A DNA stretch of 64,000 nt from Nocardioides agri (GCF_013778305.1 NZ_JACEIC010000002.1:2753669-2817668), one strand, 5' to 3'; shown: positions 25,698 to 34,363, numbered from the stretch's first letter. Numbers and translations: made by a program. The notes: generated by a model not told the origin, from the sequence alone.

Positions 25698-27268
25698 GCT
25701 CCACCTCCCTGGCCCGCGACGTCCTGAGCCGCCTGATCGGGGCCGGCGTCACCGAGGTCGTGGTGACGCCCGGCTCGCGCAACGCGCCCCTGTCGTTCGC
25801 GGCCTACGACGCCGCTGCCGCCGGGCTGGTGCGGCTGCACACCCGGATCGACGAGCGGACCGCCGGCTTCCTCGGCCTCGGACTGTCCCGCAACGGCCGG
25901 CGTGCCGCCGTCATCTGCACGTCCGGCACCGGCGTCGCCAACCTGCACCCCGCGGTCCTCGAGGCCGCGCACTCCGACGTGGACCTGGTCGTGGTCACCG
26001 CCGACCGCCCGGCCCGGCTGCGCGGCACCAGCGCCAACCAGACCACCGACCAGGTCGGCATCTTCGGGCCGCTGGTGCCGACCCAGGACGCGAGCGCCTC
26101 CTACGACCTGCTGGCGACCGGCCCCCTGCACCTCAACGTGCCGCTCGACGAGCCACTGGTGCCCGACGACCGGTGGCTGCCCGACGTGACGCCCGGCCCT
26201 GGTGTCGGCCGGGCCCGCCCGGCCCTGCACCTGACGATCCCGACGGGCCCCCGCACGGTCGTGGTGGCCGGCGACGACGCCGGCCCGCCGGCGCGGGTGC
26301 TGGCCGAGGCGGCCGGGTGGCCGCTGCTCGCGGAGCCGTCGAGCGGGTCGCGCACCGGTGCCAACGCCATCCGCACCTACCGCCTGCTGCTGGCGTCCGG
26401 GCTCGGCGAGCGGATCGAGCGGGTCGTCGTGTGCGGCCACCCCACCCTCTCCCGGCCGGTCGGCCGGCTGCTCGCCCGCGCCGACGTGCAGGTGCTCGAC
26501 ACCCCGGCCGCCGGCGTCTGGGCAGAGCGGCCGTTCCGGGTCGACGAGCGGCTGCCGGTCGTGCCCACGGTCGACGCGCCCGACGACCCGGCCTGGCTCG
26601 AGGAGTGGCTGGCGGCCGACCGCTCGGTCGCGCAGCAGCTGGACGCGCTGCTCGCCGCCGAGGCCGAGCTCACGCCGTACGAGGTCGCGGGCGCCGTCGC
26701 CCACGCCCTGCCCGAGGGCGGGCTGCTCGTGGTCGGCGCGTCGAGCCCGATCCGCGACCTCGACCTGATGGTGCCGCGCTACCGCGTGGGCGCGCGCCGT
26801 AAGGTGCTCGCCAACCGTGGCCTGTCCGGCATCGACGGCACGGTCTCGACCGCGATCGGCGCCGCGCTGGCGCGACCCGGCAGCCCCCGGGCGCTGGCGC
26901 TGATGGGCGACGTGACGTTCCTGCACGACGCCGGCGGGCTGGTCCTGGGTCCCGGGGAGCCCACGCCGGACCTGACGATCGTCGTCGCCAACGACGACGG
27001 CGGCTCGATCTTCACGATGCTGGAGCAGGGGGCCGGGGAGTACGCCGAGCAGTACGAGCGGCTCTTCGGCACCCCCCACGGCGTCGACCTGGCCAGCCTG
27101 TGCGCCGCGACCCGCACCCCGCACCTGCGGGTGTCGAGCCGCCCCGAGCTCGAGCAGGCGCTGGCCAGCCCCAACGGCGGGATCGAGGTCGTCGAGGCCG
27201 TCGTGCGTCGCGACAACCGCCGCGTGCTGGACGAGCGGATCCGGGCCTTGCGGCCCCAGGAACAATGA
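25694..27268 (+). CDS. menD: 2-succinyl-5-enolpyruvyl-6-hydroxy-3-cyclohexene-1-carboxylate synthase
   Basis: MenD is the thiamine-diphosphate enzyme that adds a succinyl-semialdehyde unit from 2-oxoglutarate to isochorismate. The 524-residue protein has 'VTPGSRNAPLSFAAYD', the Glu in 'RIDERTAGFLGLGL', 'TSGTGVANLHPAVLEAAHSD' and the ThDP/Mg segment 'ALMGDVTFLHDAGG' with 'ANDDGGSIF'. Its substrate comes from MenF, encoded at 32.4 kb on the other strand. The antiporter gene begins 4 nt after the menD stop. Confidence 0.96.
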   Translation: MSSTSLARDVLSRLIGAGVTEVVVTPGSRNAPLSFAAYDAAAAGLVRLHTRIDERTAGFLGLGLSRNGRRAAVICTSGTGVANLHPAVLEAAHSDVDLVVVTADRPARLRGTSANQTTDQVGIFGPLVPTQDASASYDLLATGPLHLNVPLDEPLVPDDRWLPDVTPGPGVGRARPALHLTIPTGPRTVVVAGDDAGPPARVLAEAAGWPLLAEPSSGSRTGANAIRTYRLLLASGLGERIERVVVCGHPTLSRPVGRLLARADVQVLDTPAAGVWAERPFRVDERLPVVPTVDAPDDPAWLEEWLAADRSVAQQLDALLAAEAELTPYEVAGAVAHALPEGGLLVVGASSPIRDLDLMVPRYRVGARRKVLANRGLSGIDGTVSTAIGAALARPGSPRALALMGDVTFLHDAGGLVLGPGEPTPDLTIVVANDDGGSIFTMLEQGAGEYAEQYERLFGTPHGVDLASLCAATRTPHLRVSSRPELEQALASPNGGIEVVEAVVRRDNRRVLDERIRALRPQEQ

Positions 27269-27272
27269 GCCC

Positions 27273-29147
27273 GTGGACGTCGCCCTCTTCCTGATCTCGC
27301 TCGTCGTCGGCGTGCTCGTCGGCGTCGTCGTCTCGCGCTGGATCGGGATCCCCTCGCCGCTGCTGCTGGTGGTCGCCGGCGTGCTGGCGTCGTTCCTGCC
27401 GTTCGTGCCCCAGGTCCACCTCGAGCCCGAGCTCGTCCTGGTCGGCCTGCTGCCGCCCCTGCTGTACGCCGCTGCGATCTCCTCCTCGCTCGTCGACTTC
27501 AACGCCTACCGGCGCCCGATCCTGCTGCTCTCGGTCGGCGCGGTCCTCTTCACGACCCTCGGTGTCGGCTGGCTGGTGCACGAGCTGATCCCGGGCATCC
27601 CCTGGGCGGTGGCGCTCGCACTCGGTGCGGTCGTCGCGCCCCCGGACGCGGTCGCCGCGACGGCGATCGGGCGGCACATCGGCCTGCCGCGCAAGATCGT
27701 CACGATCCTCGAGGGCGAGTCGCTCTTCAACGACGCCACCGCCCTCGTGCTGCTGCGCACCGCGCTCGGCGTCGCCGCCGGCACGGTCGCGGTCTCGGCG
27801 TGGGGGATCGGCCTCGACTTCGTGCGTGCCGCCGTGGGTGGTGTGGCCCTCGGCCTCGCGGCGTACTGGCTGGTCGCGCGGATGCGCCGCCGGATCACCG
27901 ACCCGGCGATCGACGTGGCGCTCTCGCTGGTCGTGCCGTTCTTCTGCTACATCGTCGCGGAGGAGGTGCACTCCTCCGGCGTCATCGCGGTCGTCGTGGC
28001 CGGCCTGCTGCTCGGTCACCGGGCGCCGGTGCTGCAGACCGCCCAGTCGCGGATCGCGGAGCGGATCAACTGGCGCACGATCTCCTTCCTCCTGGAGAAC
28101 ACCGTCTTCGCGCTGATCGGCCTGCAGGCCCAGTGGCTCTTCCAGGACCTCGCCGACAGCGACCTCGGGGCGGCCCGGATCGTGACGGTCTGCCTGGCGA
28201 CCCTCGTGGCGGTGATCGTGCTCCGGCTGCTCTGGGTGCTCGGCTCGCGCTGGGTGCTCTTCCGCCGGCCACGCGACCGCGACGCCAGCCACGGGGCCCC
28301 GCCGTGGTCGTTCATGTTCCTGCTCGGCTGGGCGGGCATGCGCGGCGTCGTCACACTCGCCGCGGCGTTCGCCATCCCGGAGCGCACCGAGCACCGTGAG
28401 GTGCTCTTCATGATCGCGTTCACCGTCGTCGCGGGCACGCTGCTGATCCAGGGCCTGTCGCTCCCGTGGTTCGCGCGGCGCCTGCGGGTGCCGGCACCGG
28501 ACCCGCTCGACGACGCGCTCGCGCGGGCGACCCTGCTCCAGCAGGCCTCCAAGGCGGCGTTCGAGGAGCTGGACCGGATGCAGGTCGACGACCCCGCCGG
28601 CGTCGTCGACCTGATCCGGCAGCGGCTCGACCAGCGCAACTTCGCGGCGTGGGAGCGCCTCGGCACCCAGGCCGACCAGGCGTCGCCCGCCGCGCTCTAC
28701 TACCGGATCCGCAGCCAGCTGATCGACGTCGAGCGCCAGCGCATCCTGGAGATCCGCAACGCCGGACAGGTGCCGTCGGAGGTGGTCGCCGACGTGCTCG
28801 CGACCCTCGACGTCGAGGAGTCGATGCTCGACAGCGCCGAGCAGGACCGCGACGAGACGGCGGCGTACGCCGCGCGGCGCTGGCAGATCGGCGACCTCTG
28901 CGACGACCTCGTGCGGCATCCCACGGTCGCGGAGGAGCCGGCGACGTACTGCCAGGCGTGCGTGGCGGCCGGCACCCAGTGGGTGTCGCTGCGGCGCTGC
29001 CTGGAGTGCGGCAACGTCGGCTGCTGCGACTCCTCGCAGCTGCAGCACGCCACCGAGCACTTCCACGACACGCAGCACCCGGTCATGCAGTCCGCCGAGC
29101 CGGGCGAGGACTGGCGCTGGTGCTACGTGCACCACCTCACGGCGTGA
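27273..29147 (+). CDS. Na+/H+ antiporter (CPA1/NhaP-type) with C-terminal UBP-type zinc finger
   Basis: The 624-residue protein has about 12 membrane segments in residues 1-410 and the CPA1 acidic ion-binding region ('GAVVAPPDAVAATAIGR' and 'EGESLFNDATALVL'). A cytoplasmic helical region follows. Residues 558-624 form a UBP-type zinc finger with four cysteines in 'CQACVAAG', 'RRCLECGNVGCCDSS' and histidines in 'HATEHFHDTQHPV', ending 'WCYVHH'. It should exchange Na+ or K+ for H+. The zinc finger may sense a ligand or regulate the channel; its partner in bacteria is unknown. An AACAAT box 6 nt before the GTG suggests an internal leaderless promoter at the menD end. Confidence 0.9.
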   Translation: MDVALFLISLVVGVLVGVVVSRWIGIPSPLLLVVAGVLASFLPFVPQVHLEPELVLVGLLPPLLYAAAISSSLVDFNAYRRPILLLSVGAVLFTTLGVGWLVHELIPGIPWAVALALGAVVAPPDAVAATAIGRHIGLPRKIVTILEGESLFNDATALVLLRTALGVAAGTVAVSAWGIGLDFVRAAVGGVALGLAAYWLVARMRRRITDPAIDVALSLVVPFFCYIVAEEVHSSGVIAVVVAGLLLGHRAPVLQTAQSRIAERINWRTISFLLENTVFALIGLQAQWLFQDLADSDLGAARIVTVCLATLVAVIVLRLLWVLGSRWVLFRRPRDRDASHGAPPWSFMFLLGWAGMRGVVTLAAAFAIPERTEHREVLFMIAFTVVAGTLLIQGLSLPWFARRLRVPAPDPLDDALARATLLQQASKAAFEELDRMQVDDPAGVVDLIRQRLDQRNFAAWERLGTQADQASPAALYYRIRSQLIDVERQRILEIRNAGQVPSEVVADVLATLDVEESMLDSAEQDRDETAAYAARRWQIGDLCDDLVRHPTVAEEPATYCQACVAAGTQWVSLRRCLECGNVGCCDSSQLQHATEHFHDTQHPVMQSAEPGEDWRWCYVHHLTA

Positions 29148-29949
29148 GCGCGTCCTCCAGCGACCGTGGCGGGTGGCCGGTGAGCCGCTCGACGTGGTCG
29201 GTGACCTCGGCGACCGACCCGTCCCGGATCGCCGTGTAGGTGCTCACCCAGGCGTCGAGCTGCCACTGCGCGGCGCCGTACCGCTCGCGCCGCCAGGCGT
29301 ACGCCGCCTCCTCGGTCTCGTCCTCGAACTCCAGGCCCAGCCGCTCGGCGGCCTCGCTCATGGTGAGCGCCTCCGGCCCGGTGAGCGTGTAGGTCGCGCC
29401 AGCGTGCGCGGCCGGGGCCCGCAGCACCGCGACGGCGGCCTCGGCGACGTCCGCGCGGGCGACCGCGGCGACCCGGCCGTCGCCGGCAGGCCCGCGGATC
29501 ACGCCGCGCTCGTCGGCGAACGAGGGCAGCACGTCGAGGTAGAAGTTGTCGCGCAGGAACGTGAACGCCATCCCGCTCTCGCGGATCGCTGCCTCCGCGT
29601 CGGCGTGGTCGCGGCCGAGCGTGAACGTCGCGTCGGGCGAGGCGCCCGCGAACGAGGTGTAGACGACGTGCCGCACGCCCGCGTCCGCGGCCGCGCGCAC
29701 GAACGTCCGGTGCTGCGCTCGACGGTCGGCGGACTCCGCGGCCGACACCATGAACAGCGTGTCGACGCCGGCCAGGGCGGTGGTCGAGGCGTCGAGGTCG
29801 GCGTACGTGCAGACGCGCACGTCGGTGTCGTAGTCGGGCGCCCTGGCGGGGTCGCGGACCACCAGCCTGAGGTCGGTGCGGAGGTCGTCGGCGAGCGCGC
29901 GGGCGACGAGGCCGCCGAGGGCGCCGGTCGATCCGGTGACGGCGATCAT
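29137..29949 (-). CDS. NmrA-like NAD(P)-binding SDR family protein
   Basis: The 270-residue protein begins 'MIAVTGSTGALGGLVARALA', an atypical-SDR Rossmann motif of the NmrA/quinone oxidoreductase type. 'FMVSAAESADRR' and 'YTSFAGASPDATFTLGRDH' are characteristic of the family. It either reduces a small substrate such as a quinone or senses NAD(P). It is the last of three genes joined by ATGA overlaps (GNAT, P450, NmrA-like), and it overlaps the convergent antiporter gene by 11 bp at the 3' ends. Confidence 0.88.
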   Translation of the reverse strand: MIAVTGSTGALGGLVARALADDLRTDLRLVVRDPARAPDYDTDVRVCTYADLDASTTALAGVDTLFMVSAAESADRRAQHRTFVRAAADAGVRHVVYTSFAGASPDATFTLGRDHADAEAAIRESGMAFTFLRDNFYLDVLPSFADERGVIRGPAGDGRVAAVARADVAEAAVAVLRAPAAHAGATYTLTGPEALTMSEAAERLGLEFEDETEEAAYAWRRERYGAAQWQLDAWVSTYTAIRDGSVAEVTDHVERLTGHPPRSLEDALTP

Positions 29950-31124
29950 GACGACGGGGTGAAGCGGATCGGGAAGCTCACGGCCCCAGTGTTGCCGGAG
30001 ACCGGTAGCCACTCGCCGGGACCGTCCGGCGCGGCGTCCGGCATCCGCCGGGCGAGCAGGGGGAGGGCGACGGCCATGTCGGTGCGGGCGACGAAGTGCC
30101 CGAGGCAGTGGTGGACGCCGGCGCCGAAGCCGTGGTGCGGCGGACGCTGCTGGGTGATGTCGAAGGACGGGTCGGGCATCGCGCTCGGGTCGGTGCCGGC
30201 GCTGTGCGAGAGCGTCTGCACGATGCCGCCCTGCGGGATGAGCAGGCCGTTGAGGCCGACGTCCTCCAGGGCCTCGCGGGTCACCCAGGTGACCGTCGGG
30301 TTGACGCGCATGACCTCCTCGACGGCGTTCGCGCCGAGGTCGGGGCGCTCGCCGAGCAGCCGCCACTGGTCAGGGTGCTTCAGCAGCGTCTGCACCGCCA
30401 GCCCGATCTGGTTGCGGGTGGTCTCCATGCCCGCGAACGCGAGGAACACCAGCGCCACGCCGAGCTCGTGCCCGGTGAGCCGGTCGCCGTCGTCGCTGGC
30501 CTGCACGAGCGTCGTCACCAGGTCGTCCCGCGGATGTGCCCGCCGGTCGGCGACCACCTGCTCGACGTACTCGAAGAGCCCGGTCAGCGCGGCCTCGATT
30601 CGGGGCACCTGGTTGCCGACGTCGATCGAGAACGACGCGCCGAGGTCGTCGGCCCAGCGCCCCACCTGGTGCCAGTCGTCCTCCGGCAGGCCGAGCAGGA
30701 CGCAGATGATGCGGGCGGCGTACGGCTCCGCGAACTCGCTGATCAGCTCCACCTCGCCGCGCGCGGCGAACCCGTCGACCAGCTCGTTCGCCAGCGCCTG
30801 GAAGCGTGGCCGCATCGCGGCGATCGTCTTGTTGCGGAAGGCCGGCATCAGCAGCCGCCGGACGCGCGCGTGGTCGTCGCCCTCGAGACTGAGCAGCGTC
30901 TCCTGCCACCAGTCGGAGAAGAGGCCGGAGTGGATGCCGTTCTGCGCGGGCCAGCGCGCGTTGCCCTGGCGGAAGCGGCGGTCCCGCAGCACGGCGCTGA
31001 CCTCCGCGTGCCGCAGGATCGCCCAGCCCCAGTTGGTCTCGACGTACCAGCTCTCGTCGCGAGCGGCGTGCACCTCCGGTGAGGTGACGTCGAAGTCCGG
31101 GTCGGAGAGGTCGAAGTAGGTCAT
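29946..31124 (-). CDS. cytochrome P450
   Basis: The 392-residue soluble monooxygenase has the I-helix oxygen-activation motif 'AFAGMETTRNQ' (231-236), where Glu replaces the usual Asp, the ExxR pair Glu270-Arg273 in 'EEVMR', and the haem-thiolate loop 'HGFGAGVHHCLGHFVAR' with Cys340. The substrate and redox partners are unknown. No ferredoxin or reductase gene is adjacent. Its start overlaps the GNAT stop and its stop overlaps the NmrA-like start, so all three are coupled. It may modify a secondary metabolite or a lipid. Confidence 0.93.
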   Translation of the reverse strand: MTYFDLSDPDFDVTSPEVHAARDESWYVETNWGWAILRHAEVSAVLRDRRFRQGNARWPAQNGIHSGLFSDWWQETLLSLEGDDHARVRRLLMPAFRNKTIAAMRPRFQALANELVDGFAARGEVELISEFAEPYAARIICVLLGLPEDDWHQVGRWADDLGASFSIDVGNQVPRIEAALTGLFEYVEQVVADRRAHPRDDLVTTLVQASDDGDRLTGHELGVALVFLAFAGMETTRNQIGLAVQTLLKHPDQWRLLGERPDLGANAVEEVMRVNPTVTWVTREALEDVGLNGLLIPQGGIVQTLSHSAGTDPSAMPDPSFDITQQRPPHHGFGAGVHHCLGHFVARTDMAVALPLLARRMPDAAPDGPGEWLPVSGNTGAVSFPIRFTPSS

Positions 31125-31603
31125 GGCCTGACCATCCTGACCGCCCACGTCCCGAGGTCCTCGTAGAAGTCGCGGGCGCCGTCGGCGACGAACCCCTGGC
31201 GACGGTAGAACCCCTGCGCGCGCTCGTTGGCCTCCAGCACCCACAGCGAGCAGCTCTCGGACGGGGCGACGGCGTCCCACAGCGCCTGCCCGACCCCCGT
31301 GCCCCACCAGGCCGCGCGGACGTAGATCGCGAAGAGCTCGGTCGCCGCCGGCCCGTCCGGGTCGCGGTTGGGGCCGACGACCGCGAAGCCGACCGGCTCG
31401 CCGTCGACGTCGGCCAGGACGCGCGGCGGGCCGTCGGCGAGCTGCTTCCTCCACGCCGCCACGAAGCGGTCGGTCGACGCGAGTCGCTGGGCGAGCAGCG
31501 CGGGGTCGGCGTAGGGCGCATACGCCTCGCGCCAGCACGCCATGTGCAGGGCGGCGCCGGCCTCGGCGTCGGCCGGCACGGCGGGGCGCAGGGTCGGTCT
31601 CAC
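31121..31603 (-). CDS. GNAT family N-acetyltransferase
   Basis: The 160-residue protein has the GNAT acetyl-CoA-binding motif 'IYVRAAWWGTGVGQALWDAV' (Q/RxxGxG/A variant) and the conserved 'LWVLEANERAQGFYRRQGF' C-terminal strand-helix pair. Substrate unknown. The GTG start has TACGAT 6 nt upstream, a leaderless arrangement divergent from the MBL-fold gene. It leads the GNAT-P450-NmrA operon. Confidence 0.9.
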   Translation of the reverse strand: MRPTLRPAVPADAEAGAALHMACWREAYAPYADPALLAQRLASTDRFVAAWRKQLADGPPRVLADVDGEPVGFAVVGPNRDPDGPAATELFAIYVRAAWWGTGVGQALWDAVAPSESCSLWVLEANERAQGFYRRQGFVADGARDFYEDLGTWAVRMVRP

Positions 31604-31609
31604 GCGAGC

Positions 31610-31634
31610 ATCGTAGGGAGCACGCGATTACCGT
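31610..31634. promoter_or_regulatory. divergent leaderless promoter pair (GNAT operon / MBL-fold gene)
   Basis: Minus-strand TACGAT (31615-31610) lies 6 nt before the GTG at 31603. Plus-strand TACCGT (31629-31634) lies 6 nt before the ATG at 31641. The starts are only 37 bp apart. Confidence 0.65.
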
Positions 31635-31640
31635 GAGCCC

Positions 31641-32276
31641 ATGCGCATCACGAAGTTCGGCCACGCCTGCGTCCGGATCGAGCACGACGGCACGGTCCTG
31701 GTGCTCGACCCCGGCGTCTTCACCGACGCCGAGGCCGTCGACGGAGCGGACGCGGTGCTGATCACCCACGAGCACCCCGACCACTACCTGCCCGACCACC
31801 TGCGTCGCACCGACGCCCCGGTCTTCACGATCGACGCCGTCGCGGCGAGGATCCGCGAGGACGCCCCCGACGTCGCCGAGCGGGTCACGGTCGTGGCGCC
31901 CGGCGCGTCCTTCGACCCCGGCATCCCGGTGCGCGCGGTCGGCGAGCTGCACGCGGTGATCCACCCGGAGTTCCCACGCATCCACAACAGCGGCTACGTC
32001 ATCGACGCCGGCGGCACCCGGATCTACCACCCGGGTGACGCCCTCACCGAGCCCGGTGAGGCGGTCGACGTGCTCCTGGTGCCGTCGTCGGCGCCCTGGC
32101 TCAAGGCGTCCGAGGCGGTGGAGTTCGCCCGCGCGGTCAAGGCGCCGCGCAACCTCGCGATCCACGACCGCATCTACACCGACGCCGCCCACGGCATCCT
32201 CGAGCAGCACATGAACGCGTTCCTTCCGAAGGAGGGGCTGGCGTACGTGCGCCTGGCCGACGGCGCCGACCTCTGA
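31641..32276 (+). CDS. metallo-beta-lactamase-fold metal-dependent hydrolase (UlaG-like)
   Basis: The 211-residue protein begins 'RITKFGHACVRIEHDG' and has the MBL zinc motif 'LITHEHPDHYLPDHL' (HxHxDH), a His in 'IYHPGDAL' and the Asp/His ligands of the second site. It belongs to the UlaG-like branch that includes predicted L-ascorbate lactonase relatives, but no sugar operon is nearby, so the substrate is open. Its stop codon overlaps the first unit of the 22-bp repeat element. Confidence 0.88.
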   Translation: MRITKFGHACVRIEHDGTVLVLDPGVFTDAEAVDGADAVLITHEHPDHYLPDHLRRTDAPVFTIDAVAARIREDAPDVAERVTVVAPGASFDPGIPVRAVGELHAVIHPEFPRIHNSGYVIDAGGTRIYHPGDALTEPGEAVDVLLVPSSAPWLKASEAVEFARAVKAPRNLAIHDRIYTDAAHGILEQHMNAFLPKEGLAYVRLADGADL

Positions 32277-32423
32277 CGTCGAGTTGGGCCGGGTTTCCCG
32301 TTGAGTTGGGCTGGAGTCACGGCGCGCTGACGCCTGCCCAACTCGAGGGTGACTCAGGCCCCACTCGACGGTGATGGCGGCCCAACTCGAGCGTGACGCG
32401 GGCCCGACTCGACGTCAGCGGGT
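32268..32423. repeat. 22-bp-period inverted repeat element, copy B
   Basis: On the plus strand the core GCCCAACTCGACGGTGA and variants start at 32336, 32358, 32380 and 32402, exactly 22 bp apart. On the minus strand two units start at 32311 and 32289, again 22 bp apart. The arms are separated by about 24 bp. The outermost left unit contains the stop of the MBL-fold gene and the outermost right unit the stop of menF. The architecture matches copy A at 13.5 kb, with two extra units on the right. Confidence 0.85.
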
Positions 32424-33638
32424 GGTGAGGGCGTCGCGCACCGGGACGAACTTCGCCTGCGCCTCGGCCAGCTCGGCCTCGGGGTCGGAGTCGGCGACGA
32501 TGCCGCAGCCGGCGAAGAGCCGGACGGTCGAGCCGGCGATCACGGCGGAGCGCAGGGCGATGCCCCACTCGCCGTCGCCGCTGGCGTCCATCCAGCCCAC
32601 GGGGCCGGCGTAGCGACCCCGGTCCATGCCCTCGATCTCGGCGATCAGCGCGGAGGCGACGGGCGTCGGGGTGCCGCCGACGGCAGCCGAGGGGTGCAGC
32701 GCCTCGGCGAGCTGGAGCGACGACACCGTGGCGGCGTCGTGGACGACGCCGTTGACGTCGGTGGCGAGGTGCATGACGTTCGGCAGGTGCAGCACGAACG
32801 GCGCCTCGGGGACGTTCATCGACGAGCAGTGCGGCTCGAGGGCGTCGGCGACCGAGCGGACGGCGTACTCGTGCTCCTCGAGGTCCTTCGACGAGCGGGC
32901 CAGGGTGGCGGCGAGCGCGAGGTCGCGCTCGTCGTGGCCGGTACGCCGGATCGTGCCGGCCAGCACCCGGGAGGTCACCAGCCCGCGCTCGCGCCGCACC
33001 AGCATCTCCGGCGTCGCGCCGAACATGCCGTCGACGTGGAACGTCCAGCACATGGGGTAGTCCTCGGCGAGCCGCTGCAGCGGCCAGCGCACGTCGACCG
33101 GCTCGGTGCAGGTGACGACCAGGTCGCGCGCCAGCACGACCTTCTCGAGGTCACCGCGGCCGATGCGCGCGACGGCGTCGGCGACCACGGACATCCACTG
33201 CTCGCCGTTGAGGGCGCCGTCGGCGAAGCTCACGCCCGCCGGCGCGGCCGGGAGGTCGGCGGCGACCAGCTCGGGCGCGGGCACGTCGACGGTGGTCAGC
33301 CAGGCGATGTCGCCGCGGCGACCGACCACGACCTGCGGGACCACCAGCACGGAGTCACCCGGCTCGTCGGCGAACGCGAACGTGCCGAAGGCGACCGGGC
33401 CGGTGCCGGGCTCGTTGACCTCGTCGTGCACGGTCGAGCGCGCCGTCGTCTCGCGCCACCACTTGTCGGCGTCCGCGAACCGGGTCGCCCCGCGGGTGCG
33501 CACCTCGGCGGCCACGCCCCAGCCCACGAGACCGTCGCCTCTGCGCAGCCAGGACACCGGGCGGTCGGCCGGGACCAGATCGAGGAGCCGCGTGGCCTCC
33601 TCGAGGTCGAGGCGGACGGTGCGGACGGTCAACGTCAC
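32415..33638 (-). CDS. menF: isochorismate synthase
   Basis: MenF isomerises chorismate to isochorismate, the entry to menaquinone synthesis. The 407-residue protein has the chorismate-binding fold: 'ARIGRGDLEKVVLARDLVV' (catalytic Lys), 'PEMLVRRERGLVTSRVLAGT', 'VLHLPNVMHLATDVNGVV' and 'GGTPTPVASALIAEIEGMDR'. I chose the GTG at 33638, because a TAGTCT box lies 7 nt upstream; the longer GTG at 33656 would add six residues that include this box. Its stop codon is inside the last unit of the repeat element. Confidence 0.92.
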   Translation of the reverse strand: MTLTVRTVRLDLEEATRLLDLVPADRPVSWLRRGDGLVGWGVAAEVRTRGATRFADADKWWRETTARSTVHDEVNEPGTGPVAFGTFAFADEPGDSVLVVPQVVVGRRGDIAWLTTVDVPAPELVAADLPAAPAGVSFADGALNGEQWMSVVADAVARIGRGDLEKVVLARDLVVTCTEPVDVRWPLQRLAEDYPMCWTFHVDGMFGATPEMLVRRERGLVTSRVLAGTIRRTGHDERDLALAATLARSSKDLEEHEYAVRSVADALEPHCSSMNVPEAPFVLHLPNVMHLATDVNGVVHDAATVSSLQLAEALHPSAAVGGTPTPVASALIAEIEGMDRGRYAGPVGWMDASGDGEWGIALRSAVIAGSTVRLFAGCGIVADSDPEAELAEAQAKFVPVRDALTTR

Positions 33639-33645
33639 AGGGCCG

Positions 33646-33695
33646 AGACTACTCACGGACCCGGCGCAGACCCGCGTCGGGCGCCGGGGTAGCGT
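33646..33695. promoter_or_regulatory. divergent leaderless -10 boxes (menF / hypothetical)
   Basis: Minus-strand TAGTCT (33651-33646) is 7 nt before the menF GTG at 33638. Plus-strand TAGCGT (33690-33695) is 8 nt before the GTG at 33704. No -35 boxes are clear. Confidence 0.55.
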
Positions 33696-33703
33696 CGATG
33701 GAC

Positions 33704-34327
33704 GTGAGCGCCCCCACGTCCTCCCGTACGTCGGCCGTCGTCGGCATCGTCCTCGGCCTCCTCGTCCTCGGGCTGATGGCCGCCTTCGCGATCGGCCTGC
33801 CCAAGGCCCACGGCGAGGAGGAGGTCGAGGTGCGCGAGCTGGTGCTGCCCGACACGCTGCCGGGCGGGTACGTCGCCTCCGACGACCCGGCCGCGTTCGC
33901 CGACGGTCAGCTCGCCGAGCAGGCCGACTCGATCGCCGCCGGCGAGCGGGCCAGCCGCGACCACGGCAACGAGGTGCTGCCGGAGGTGCTCGGGACGCCC
34001 GCAGCGACCCGCACCTACGTGGCCGAGGAGACCCAGGCGGTGTTCGTCCAGGTCTTCCAGTCCGAGGGTGGCGCCTTCGCGCCCAACAGCCTCCCGGAGC
34101 CCGCCGAGGACGGCAGCGTGTCCACCGACATGTCCAAGGTCGGCGACGGCGTCTGCATCCTCACCTACGGCCAGCCGGCTGGCGACGGGTCGGCGCCCGC
34201 GCCGGCGTTCAGCCAGTGCCAGGTCACCCGTGGGGGACTGACCGTGCAGATCGGCTCGGCCGCGATCGACGCCGAGGAGCTCGTGGACGTCGCCGGCGAG
34301 CTGCTCGACGACCTCAACGAGGCCTGA
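33704..34327 (+). CDS. membrane-anchored hypothetical protein
   Basis: This 207-residue protein has one N-terminal membrane segment ('AVVGIVLGLLVLGLMAAFAI') and an acidic extracytoplasmic domain of about 170 residues. It contains two cysteines ('GDGVCILTYG' and 'AFSQCQVTRG') that could form a disulfide. I do not recognise the family. The start could be the ATG at 33698 or the GTG at 33704; the position of TAGCGT favours the GTG. It is 43 nt upstream of menG but menG has its own -10 box. Confidence 0.7.
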   Translation: MSAPTSSRTSAVVGIVLGLLVLGLMAAFAIGLPKAHGEEEVEVRELVLPDTLPGGYVASDDPAAFADGQLAEQADSIAAGERASRDHGNEVLPEVLGTPAATRTYVAEETQAVFVQVFQSEGGAFAPNSLPEPAEDGSVSTDMSKVGDGVCILTYGQPAGDGSAPAPAFSQCQVTRGGLTVQIGSAAIDAEELVDVAGELLDDLNEA

Positions 34328-34357
34328 GCCCCCACGCGCCGCCCGAGCCGGCTTGCG

Positions 34358-34363
34358 TAGTCT
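34358..34363 (+). promoter_or_regulatory. leaderless -10 box of menG
   Basis: TAGTCT lies 6 nt before the menG GTG at 34370, with no Shine-Dalgarno between. Confidence 0.6.

Noticed and set aside
33638..33656. menF start at GTG 33656
   Set aside because: The six extra residues are encoded by the sequence that contains the TAGTCT -10 box, and 33638 gives the usual leaderless spacing.
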